DNA of 45,319 bases from Pyrinomonadaceae bacterium (lineage in GTDB: Bacteria > Acidobacteriota > Blastocatellia > Pyrinomonadales > Pyrinomonadaceae), in assembly GCA_014534425.1 (NCBI GenBank), contig JACVRN010000030.1, positions 1 through 45,319 on the forward strand, in the 5' to 3' direction. A program made the position numbers and the translations under genes. The notes under the pieces are model-generated. The model worked only from the letters and a program-made list of their open reading frames with translations. It was not told the DNA's origin and made no database searches. This document shows positions 8,794 through 16,389 of the stretch, in pieces; the stretch's first letter is position 1, and each line of letters opens with the position of its first letter.

Positions 8794-11176
8794 GGAACAA
8801 TTTTTAGAATCTCTTAATCCTCAACAGCGCGAGGCGGTGATTGAGACCGAGGGGCCGCTTCTTATCCTGGCGGGCGCAGGCTCCGGCAAGACGCGCGTTA
8901 TCACCTTTCGCATCGCTTATCTAATCGCGGAGCGCGGTGTTCAGCCTTACAATATTCTGGCCGTGACGTTTACCAACAAGGCGGCGCAGGAGATGCGTAA
9001 TCGCGTAGAGCAATTGCTGCGTGGCCGCATGATGGGCAGCGCCCCTCTCATCTCGACCTTCCACAGCCTCTGCGTTCGCATACTGCGCCAGGAGATTGAG
9101 AAGCTTCAGGAAGGCTACACGCGCTCGTTCACTATCTACGACCAGGACGATTCCGTTCGACTCGTCAAAGCGTGCATCAAGGATTTGGGTTACGACGAGA
9201 AGCAGTTGGGCCAGCGAGCAGTGCAGGCCGCAATCTCTTCGGCCAAGAACAGGGGCGAGGACGAAGAGTCTTACGCCGCTCGCGTCGAGTACGGCGACGA
9301 AAAACGCGGGGCCATCGCGCGCGTCTTTCGTCTTTATCAGGAGCGGCTGGTCAACAACAACGCGCTCGACTTCGATGACCTGTTGATAAAGACAGTGCAG
9401 CTACTGCGCCGCGTCGAAGAGGTGCGCGAGAAATATAACGAGCGCTTCCGCTATATACTCGTAGACGAATATCAGGACACCAACTCGCTCCAATTTGCGC
9501 TGATTAGATTTTTGACGGAGAAGCAGCAGAACGTCTGCGTCGTCGGCGACGAAGACCAGAGCATCTATCGCTGGCGCGGCGCGGACATCAGCAACATACT
9601 GAACTTCGAGGAGCATTACCCGAACGCGAAAGTGATTCGCCTTGAGCAGAACTATCGCTCTACGCAGAACATCTTGGACGTGGCGGGCGCGGTCGTTCGC
9701 AACAACACAGAGCGCAAAGGCAAGAGCCTCTGGACATCGAATCCTTCGGGCGAGCGCATACGTTATTATCAGGCGTTTGACGGCGACGCCGAGGCGCGTT
9801 TCGTCGCCTCTAAAATCGAAGAGCATCGCCGCGCAGACGCGGACATACGGGCGGCGGTGCTTTACCGCACCAACGCACAATCGCGCGTCTTTGAAGAGGC
9901 TCTGCGTCGGGTTGGCATTTCCTACAACATCGTCGGCGGCTTCTCTTTTTACGAGCGCGCGGAGGTGCGCGACATCATCAGCTATCTCAAGCTCGCTTTG
10001 AACCCGCATGACTCAATCGCGTTGCAGCGAGTCATTAACAGCCCGCCGCGCGGCATAGGCAAGCAGACCTTGGACGAGATTGCGCGCCGCGCCAAAGACT
10101 ACGGCGTCTCTTACTGGGAGACGATTTCGATTATGACGGAGCAGCCCGAAGGAATAAATCCTCGCGCCGTCTCTGCGCTCAAAAGCTTTCAGAAGATAAT
10201 AACTGCGCTTGTGAGCGCAGTTCAAAATGCAGCCTCATCCGAGTCGCCCGTTTCGGACGTGGTGAAGGCCGCCATTTTAGACACGGGTTACTCGAACGCG
10301 CTCAAGGCCGAGAACTCTGACGAGGCCGAGGCGCGGCTTGAGAACTTGCAGGAACTCGTCAACGCTGCGGTCGATTACGACAAGCAGGAGGGCGAGGGGC
10401 TTAGGGATTTCATAGACCACGCGGCGCTCGTGTCGGACACTGATCAGTACAAGCGCGATGCCGCAGTGACTTTGATGACTATGCACTCGGCAAAGGGATT
10501 GGAGTTTCCGCTTGTCTTTATAGTGGGGCTTGAGGATGGATTGTTCCCGCACTCGCGCGCAGCCGCAGACCCTTCGGAGATGGAAGAGGAGCGCAGACTT
10601 TGTTACGTGGCGATTACGCGTGCCGAAAGATTTCTTTACCTGACGCACGCCATGAAGCGGCGCGTGTACGGCGAAGAGATGGCTTCGGAGCCTTCGCAGT
10701 TTTTGAACGAGATGCCGCTCGATTTGATAGAAGACCTCTCGCGCGGCGCTTCCTGGCTCTCATTCGCGCGCAACTCATCCACGCTTGAGAACCGCCACGC
10801 GGCACGAGCGCTTCGCGGCGAAACACGCAGCGAGCAAAGAACCAGTTATTCGGGCAAGACCTACAACAGCATAGACTCCATAGCGGAGTTCTTCCGCCAG
10901 CGTGGGCAGAAGCTTGGCTCTTCAACGCCTAAGAGTCAAAGCGAGCCTGTCATCAAACGCCGCGCAGCCTCTGCAAGTCAGGGAGGACAATCAAGCGACG
11001 CGCAGGACACCGGCAGAGGCTTCACTCCGGGCACGCACGTTCGCCATCCAAAGTACGGGCGCGGCCTTGTCCTCAGGCGCGAAGGCTCCGGCGACTCCGC
11101 GAAGCTCACCGTCAGCTTCCCAGGCTTTGGTCAAAAGAAGCTGATTGAAAAGTACGCGGGGCTGGAGAAAGCCTGA
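8792..11176 (+). CDS. pcrA: ATP-dependent DNA helicase PcrA/UvrD, superfamily 1
   Basis: This is a 3'-to-5' SF1A helicase used in nucleotide excision and mismatch repair and in clearing RecA filaments. In order it shows the Q motif LNPQQREAV (residues 8-16), Walker A GAGSGKT (28-34), the FTNKAAQEM motif, Walker B DEYQD (225-229), QSIYRWRGAD, QNYRST, TMHSAKGLEF and VAITRAE. The C-terminus has the small tudor-like fold that contacts RNA polymerase in PcrA (GTHVRHPKYGRGLV and onward). The length of 794 residues is normal. The ATG lies inside the right arm of a palindromic repeat, and no Shine-Dalgarno sequence is visible. It converges with the kinase gene downstream, with only nine bases between stops and no terminator. 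The pcrA/uvrD distinction is nominal. Confidence 0.95.
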   Translation: MEQFLESLNPQQREAVIETEGPLLILAGAGSGKTRVITFRIAYLIAERGVQPYNILAVTFTNKAAQEMRNRVEQLLRGRMMGSAPLISTFHSLCVRILRQEIEKLQEGYTRSFTIYDQDDSVRLVKACIKDLGYDEKQLGQRAVQAAISSAKNRGEDEESYAARVEYGDEKRGAIARVFRLYQERLVNNNALDFDDLLIKTVQLLRRVEEVREKYNERFRYILVDEYQDTNSLQFALIRFLTEKQQNVCVVGDEDQSIYRWRGADISNILNFEEHYPNAKVIRLEQNYRSTQNILDVAGAVVRNNTERKGKSLWTSNPSGERIRYYQAFDGDAEARFVASKIEEHRRADADIRAAVLYRTNAQSRVFEEALRRVGISYNIVGGFSFYERAEVRDIISYLKLALNPHDSIALQRVINSPPRGIGKQTLDEIARRAKDYGVSYWETISIMTEQPEGINPRAVSALKSFQKIITALVSAVQNAASSESPVSDVVKAAILDTGYSNALKAENSDEAEARLENLQELVNAAVDYDKQEGEGLRDFIDHAALVSDTDQYKRDAAVTLMTMHSAKGLEFPLVFIVGLEDGLFPHSRAAADPSEMEEERRLCYVAITRAERFLYLTHAMKRRVYGEEMASEPSQFLNEMPLDLIEDLSRGASWLSFARNSSTLENRHAARALRGETRSEQRTSYSGKTYNSIDSIAEFFRQRGQKLGSSTPKSQSEPVIKRRAASASQGGQSSDAQDTGRGFTPGTHVRHPKYGRGLVLRREGSGDSAKLTVSFPGFGQKKLIEKYAGLEKA

Positions 11177-11185
11177 GTTTCAACT

Positions 11186-13930
11186 TTAATCTTGCAATAG
11201 ATTGGCGACCGAGAGCTTCTGGCCTCCGAGCGAGATGATGAAGCCGTAGACGGCCACTGCCATCAGCGTGAAGAGGATGAAGAAGGTGCTCCAGGCGTAC
11301 CAGGTTGAGAAGTCTGACGTGATTGGCAGGAACCAGACGGTGTTGGTGAAGAAGAATAGAAAGCTGGTCGTCAGAAGGCCGAAGCGCACCAGCGCCGTCA
11401 GTATGATGGCTGCCGACAGCCCTGCGAAGAACCAGTCCACCGCGTAGTCATATCCGAAGAAGAAGAGGGCGACGGCCAGGAAAAGCCAGCCCGCGCCTAC
11501 GGCCAGCCATTCCTTACGCAGCACTATATAGAGCAAGAGCAGCAGGAACATAAAGCCGAGCGATTGCAGTAGTCCTGTTAAAATGTTGTTTGAGAACTGG
11601 CTGATGAACCGGCGGAAGCCCAGGAGCGCGTCCGTGTCTATCCCCGATGGTTGATAAGGCGGACGGCCCAGCCACCCCGGTGTTAGATTCCATAGGTAAA
11701 AGGTTAGCACAAGCCCCAGCCCCAGAAGACCGCCTATCAGCAGGTCGCGTCCCACCAAGGGATCACGGAAGTCGCCCGCCAGAAAACGCGTCCACGAAAT
11801 GATTCTTCCGGGCCAGCGTCGCCTGACCAGAGGCTCCAGCGCCAGGTACATCACCCAGCACAGCCCTACGAAGAGCATAGTGTCCGCTAGGCCGTCCATG
11901 AAGCTGTTGAACTCCGGGCCTAGGTCGGGTATGTGGTGCGTGCTCGTCACCCAGTTAAGCTCAGCCAGGATAAAGACGAAGAGCGCAAGCCTGGCCGCGC
12001 CGCGCCTATCGCCCCGCCCCAGCCGCACGTTATGCCAGGCCACAAGCGCGCCCGCAATCATGCCTACGATGATTGAGCCGAAGATTAGCCAGCTAATGAC
12101 CTTGTCGCTAGTGCTGCGCGGAAAGAGCATCTGGCGGAACGGCTGATCCCAGGGCATGATGAGGTCGAAGTATGTGGGCTTGCCCTTGTAGCTTGCCGTC
12201 TCTACTTGAATACGAATCGGCGGCTCGCCCGGCAGCACACCCTCCCAAGCCCTGCGCTCGTCCGCGTACAGAGACGGAATCCACTTCGGCTGCGTTTCCT
12301 TGAAGTCGGCTATCTCAAGCCCCGCCTCCTTAAAGAGCGCAGACCAGTCGTAGGGCTGCACCTCTGCCTGCGAATCATCGAACTGCGGCGGGGTGGCAAT
12401 AAAGAACGCCAACCGCCCCTGCATGTCAACGGATGCCCTAGCCATGCCTGTGATGTAGGGCGGGGGGTCTTCGGAGTTCACTATCTGGCGGTTAAAAGGC
12501 GCAAGGTAGCGCGGGCTTTGCCTGTACCAGAGATAGAGTATGGGCGGGTTTCCGCTCCTCAGCTTCTCCCAACGTGCGGGTGAGGCGTCCGTCTCCCTGA
12601 CGATACGCAGATAGTTTGTGTCGTAGCCGAGTCCGTAATCACTGTCGAGCGCGGGCTGTGTGTAACCTGCCTTCTTGATTATCTCGCGCGTGCGTTCGCG
12701 CAGGACTTCGGGCGACTTTTCCAGTGGGATGAAGCGGTGAAGCTTCACCGGCCCCGAAAGAAAAACTACCAGCGCGAGGCCGACTAAAACAGACGCTAGA
12801 CAAATGATGGCGAGCGCAGGTTTAAGCGTCCCCTCCTTTTTGGCTGCGGCGACCATTTCGGGCGAAGGAGTCTCGCCCGCCGCCAATGCAGCCGCCAGAG
12901 GGTCTCCGCCCGGAAGAGCCGCCGCGACCTGTATGGCCGAAGAAGGACGCCTTTCAGGCTCGCGCTCAAGGCAACGCTCAATGATGCGCTCGACGAGCGG
13001 GTCTATGTGTTTATTGAGGGTCGAAATGCTGGCGGGCGTAGAGTCCTTTTTTCTCAGGCGCAGCAGTTCCACGAGCGACGCCGCCTCGAAAGCCTTCTTG
13101 CCCGTAAAGATTTCGTAGAGCACAAGGCCCAGAGAGTATATGTCGCTCTGCGCGGTCAAATCCTTGCCCTCAAGCTGTTCGGGCGACATGTATTCAGGCG
13201 TGCCTTCTATGGCGCGTGCCTCGCGCAGTTCTTCTTCCAGCCCCGCCAGGCCGAAATCCATGATTCGCACATTCCCCTGCGCGTCAATCATGATGTTGGC
13301 GGGCTTCAAATCTCTGTGCAGCACTCCTATGTCGTGCGCGGCGGCTAGACCGGCGCAGAGTTGGCGGGCAATCTCAACGGCTTTATCCGACGGAAGACGA
13401 CCTATGCGGCGAAGCAGCGAGGCCAGGTCTTCGCCTTTGACGAACTCCATAGAGAGAAAGTGCTCGCCGTCAACTTCGCCAATGTCGTACACGCGGCAGA
13501 CGTTTCTATGAGTTATTTGGCGGGCTGTGCGTACCTCTCTGTGGAAGCGCGCGAGGGCGGCTCCGTCATCCAGTAAATTTTCGGGAAGGAATTTAAGAGC
13601 AACGGGCTGGCCGAGCTTCAAATCGTCAGCGCGATAAACTTCGCCCATGCCGCCGCGACCCAGGAGGCCGACGATGCGATAGCGCTCGGCAAAGATTGAG
13701 CCGGGAGCAAAGCGCGCGTCACGGTCGTAATCGGCGGTGAAGGAGGAATGAACCGAACCCTGTCGCGTGCGGCGGCTGGAGGGCGGCTGGCTGCGATGCA
13801 CTGCGGCCTGGCGCTGCGAGTCCGTCAACTGCCGTGTCGGCGCGAACAGGTCTTCGAGCGAGGCTCCGCATGAAGGACACGCGTGATTCTCTTCCTTGAC
13901 CTCAATCGAACATGAGGGACACTTAATCAT
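11186..13930 (-). CDS. Membrane Ser/Thr protein kinase with N-terminal zinc ribbon (paralog 1)
   Basis: The ATG at 13930 is chosen because it places the zinc ribbon (CPSC at 4-7, CPSC at 18-21) at the N-terminus; an upstream TTG in frame is less likely. The Hanks-type kinase domain spans about 80-350: glycine loop GRGGMG (91-96), catalytic Lys113, HRD (205-207) in HRDLKPAN, DFG (225-227) and SPE (249-251). All key residues are present, so it should be active in the cytoplasm. A membrane helix near residue 385 leads to an extracytoplasmic region of about 200 residues, then roughly eight hydrophobic segments to the C-terminus. The 914-residue protein is a close paralog of the kinase at 16390-19119, which lies in the opposite orientation across the S46 peptidase. 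The sensed signal is unknown. Confidence 0.92.
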   Translation of the reverse strand: MIKCPSCSIEVKEENHACPSCGASLEDLFAPTRQLTDSQRQAAVHRSQPPSSRRTRQGSVHSSFTADYDRDARFAPGSIFAERYRIVGLLGRGGMGEVYRADDLKLGQPVALKFLPENLLDDGAALARFHREVRTARQITHRNVCRVYDIGEVDGEHFLSMEFVKGEDLASLLRRIGRLPSDKAVEIARQLCAGLAAAHDIGVLHRDLKPANIMIDAQGNVRIMDFGLAGLEEELREARAIEGTPEYMSPEQLEGKDLTAQSDIYSLGLVLYEIFTGKKAFEAASLVELLRLRKKDSTPASISTLNKHIDPLVERIIERCLEREPERRPSSAIQVAAALPGGDPLAAALAAGETPSPEMVAAAKKEGTLKPALAIICLASVLVGLALVVFLSGPVKLHRFIPLEKSPEVLRERTREIIKKAGYTQPALDSDYGLGYDTNYLRIVRETDASPARWEKLRSGNPPILYLWYRQSPRYLAPFNRQIVNSEDPPPYITGMARASVDMQGRLAFFIATPPQFDDSQAEVQPYDWSALFKEAGLEIADFKETQPKWIPSLYADERRAWEGVLPGEPPIRIQVETASYKGKPTYFDLIMPWDQPFRQMLFPRSTSDKVISWLIFGSIIVGMIAGALVAWHNVRLGRGDRRGAARLALFVFILAELNWVTSTHHIPDLGPEFNSFMDGLADTMLFVGLCWVMYLALEPLVRRRWPGRIISWTRFLAGDFRDPLVGRDLLIGGLLGLGLVLTFYLWNLTPGWLGRPPYQPSGIDTDALLGFRRFISQFSNNILTGLLQSLGFMFLLLLLYIVLRKEWLAVGAGWLFLAVALFFFGYDYAVDWFFAGLSAAIILTALVRFGLLTTSFLFFFTNTVWFLPITSDFSTWYAWSTFFILFTLMAVAVYGFIISLGGQKLSVANLLQD

Positions 13931-13958
13931 GCGCGTTGGATTGTACCATCTTAAATTC

Positions 13959-14041
13959 AAACAGGGATAGACAGGATAAATAGGATAAGAAAAGCAATAA
14001 TGCCGTTCTTATTTATCCTCTCTATCCTGTCTATCCCTGTT
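13959..14041. repeat. AACAGGAT-family palindrome, copy 2
   Basis: Outer arms AACAGGGATAGACAGGATA and TATCCTGTCTATCCCTGTT pair perfectly, with further imperfect GGATAA units inside. The left flank is AATTCAA and the right flank AATTTTT. It fills most of the gap between the kinase and the S46 gene. Confidence 0.85.
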
Positions 14042-14053
14042 AATTTTTCTGCT

Positions 14054-16141
14054 CTAGCCCTTGGTCAATTCGTCGGCAATCTCGTTGGCGTTGAAAATCT
14101 TTCTCAGCACTTCGAGCATGCCGCGTGAATCGACGGAGATGGCACGGTTAACGGACTCGTCGTACATAAAGTCACCCACGAGCGATTGAATGTTGCCGTC
14201 AAAGATGAGTCCTACAAGCTCCGCTTTCTTGTTAATCGTGGGCGAGCCGGAGTTGCCGCCGATGATGTCGTTGGTCGAGACGAAGTTGAAGGGCGTCTTC
14301 AAATCAACGGCGGATTTTTTCTCCAGCCAGCGCGGCGGCAGGTTGTAGGGAAACTGCTGCTTGAACTTGTCCGCGCGCTCGTACAGACCGCCCAGGGTTG
14401 TGAAGGGCGCAATCTTCTGCCCGTTCTCCATGTAGCCCGCGACCTTTCCGTACGAAAGACGCAGAGTGAAGGTCGCGTCCGGGTAAAGCTTGGTGCCTTC
14501 CGTCTCGAAGAGAGCGCGAGCGATGCGCGCGTAGTTTGCGCGCTCTACGCCCGTGACCTCGGATTCATAACGCTTGCGAAGCTCGCGCGCCTTCGCGTCA
14601 ATCGTGCGCGCCAGCACAATCATAGGGTCAGTCGAAGACTCAATCGCCTTCATCCCGCCCGCAGCCAGTTCCTTGCGATAGGCAGGGTCTTTGAGCTTCG
14701 TGCCGTCAATCAACTCGGAGGCCAAAGCTTCAGGCGTCTTGCCGCCGAGGATTTGCTTGACCATGGGATGGTCTGCTCCTAGAAGCTCTACCATGAAGCC
14801 CAGAGAGTCTGCGAGTTTCAGCTTCTCGAACTCGTCGTAGATGGGAGCGGGGCTGTAAAGCGCAAGCTCAAGCGAGGCGCGGCGCGCGTCCGTGTATTCC
14901 GGCAAGCGCTCCGCGTTGGGCTTCTGGTTCTCTGCCGCGAGGCGAACGAGCGTGCGCGCGAAACCGAAGAGCACGGAGTTGAAGCCTCCCGCCTGGTCAA
15001 AGATTCTGCGCTCCTTTATGTAAGTGGGAAGGTTCTTGTGCGCGTTGGCTATGGCGTCCCAGGCTTCGCCATACATCTTCTGCCGCTCTGGATTCGAGGC
15101 TATGGATTTTCTGAGCGCCGCTTCCGCCTTCATCTTTCTATCTATCAGCGCCTTGTCCTTTAAGCCCGCGAGTTGTCCGCGATAGACCTTGAGGCTGTTC
15201 TGCACACCGTTCAATTCGTTCTGCGCGCGGCGCGTCTGCTCTTCGCCGAGAGCCATATATTTTTTCAGCATAGCCTCGCGGCGCTCAAGAAGGCGTATGA
15301 TGATGGGAATGCTCGTGTCGCGCAGTTGGTTGAGGTGCGCGACCGTGTCGAGCCTCGACGTAGAACCGGGATGGCCCGTGACGAAAACAAGCTCGCCGTC
15401 TTTCGCGCCCTCCTTTGACCACTTGAAATAGCTTTCGGGATGCACGGGCTGGCCGTTCTCGTAAACTCTCACGAGCGCCATGTCTATATTGAAGCGCGGG
15501 TAGTTGAAGTTGTCCGGGTCGCCGCCGAAGAACGCCGCCTGAAATTCCGGCACGAAGACCAGGCGAACGTCAGTATATTTTTTGTAGCGATAAAGATTGT
15601 ACTGCCCGCCCTGATAAAGCGTGACGACATCGGAGCGCATGCCTGTGGCCTTCAGCGACTCGCCTTCTATGGCGGCGATTTCGGCGCGACGCGCTGTGAA
15701 GGCTTCGGCGTCGGACATTCCCTGCTTGACCGCGCCGTAGACGCGCGAGGTCACGTCCTCGATGCTTTGCAGCACGTTCAACTCAAGGCTCGGCGCTTTA
15801 ATCTCTTCGGCGCGCGTGCGTGCGACAAAGCCCAGCTTGGCGTAATCTTTTTCGGGCGTGCTGACTTCGCCTACGATGTCTTCGACAATGTGATAGTTGG
15901 TCAGAACCAGCCCGTCCTGAGAGACGAAGGAGCCGGAGCCGCCGTTGTTAAAGCGCACGGAAGCCAACTGGACTTTCTTGAGCCACGCGTCTGTGACTTC
16001 GAATCCGTATTTTCGTTTAATCTCTTCGCGGGGCACGTTGTTGAAAGTCCACATGCCCTCGTCTGCCAAAACGCTCAGGCCGAAGCTGGACGACAGAAGC
16101 AGCGCGGCCAGAAGCGCGCACAAAGTTTTTCTTAATCTCAT
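14054..16141 (-). CDS. S46-family dipeptidyl-peptidase (DPP7-like)
   Basis: This 695-residue secreted serine peptidase belongs to family S46, which releases dipeptides from oligopeptide N-termini. The start is ATG at 16141 because GAGGG lies five bases upstream; a TTG four codons earlier is also in frame. A signal peptide ends near residue 26, and the mature protein begins DEGMW, typical of the family. The catalytic His84 is in LVLTNYHIVED, the Asp is in FNIDMAL, and the Ser is in GGNSGSP. The residue 18 positions after the Ser is Gly in IFDGN. DPP7-type enzymes (hydrophobic P1) have Gly there, whereas DPP11 has Arg. The usual HHC motif is replaced by YHI, so the disulfide next to the active His is missing. 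It sits between two paralogous kinases. Confidence 0.9.
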   Translation of the reverse strand: MRLRKTLCALLAALLLSSSFGLSVLADEGMWTFNNVPREEIKRKYGFEVTDAWLKKVQLASVRFNNGGSGSFVSQDGLVLTNYHIVEDIVGEVSTPEKDYAKLGFVARTRAEEIKAPSLELNVLQSIEDVTSRVYGAVKQGMSDAEAFTARRAEIAAIEGESLKATGMRSDVVTLYQGGQYNLYRYKKYTDVRLVFVPEFQAAFFGGDPDNFNYPRFNIDMALVRVYENGQPVHPESYFKWSKEGAKDGELVFVTGHPGSTSRLDTVAHLNQLRDTSIPIIIRLLERREAMLKKYMALGEEQTRRAQNELNGVQNSLKVYRGQLAGLKDKALIDRKMKAEAALRKSIASNPERQKMYGEAWDAIANAHKNLPTYIKERRIFDQAGGFNSVLFGFARTLVRLAAENQKPNAERLPEYTDARRASLELALYSPAPIYDEFEKLKLADSLGFMVELLGADHPMVKQILGGKTPEALASELIDGTKLKDPAYRKELAAGGMKAIESSTDPMIVLARTIDAKARELRKRYESEVTGVERANYARIARALFETEGTKLYPDATFTLRLSYGKVAGYMENGQKIAPFTTLGGLYERADKFKQQFPYNLPPRWLEKKSAVDLKTPFNFVSTNDIIGGNSGSPTINKKAELVGLIFDGNIQSLVGDFMYDESVNRAISVDSRGMLEVLRKIFNANEIADELTKG

Positions 16142-16278
16142 CTCTACCCTCAAAAAAATTTAGATTTGAACGGGGGAAGGTCACAAACAGACAGCGTTCA
16201 TCTTTTGGATGCACGAAATAAGTAACGGTTGCAGGCATTAACTGTCAAGGCGAGGCGCGGGCATCGGGGAGGAATTCA

Positions 16279-16350
16279 AACAGGATGGACAGGATAGAGA
16301 GGATAAAGAAATAACAAGCTCTGCTTTTATCCTATCCTGTCCATCCTGTT
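16279..16350. repeat. AACAGGAT-family palindrome, copy 3
   Basis: The left arm AACAGGATGGACAGGATAG plus GAGAGGATAAA pairs with a right arm ending CTATCCTGTCCATCCTGTT. The flanks AATTCAA and AATTCTC agree with the family ends. It lies 40 bases upstream of the second kinase start, in the only spacer between the divergent S46 and kinase genes, so it is transcribed in at least one leader or lies among promoters. Confidence 0.85.
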
Positions 16351-16389
16351 AATTCTCTTCTTCTTCCTATAAAATGCGCGGCCATAATT

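Noticed and set aside
15440..16135. 231-codon plus-strand frame opposite the S46 gene
   Set aside because: It is antisense to a certain peptidase gene and its translation shows no domain.
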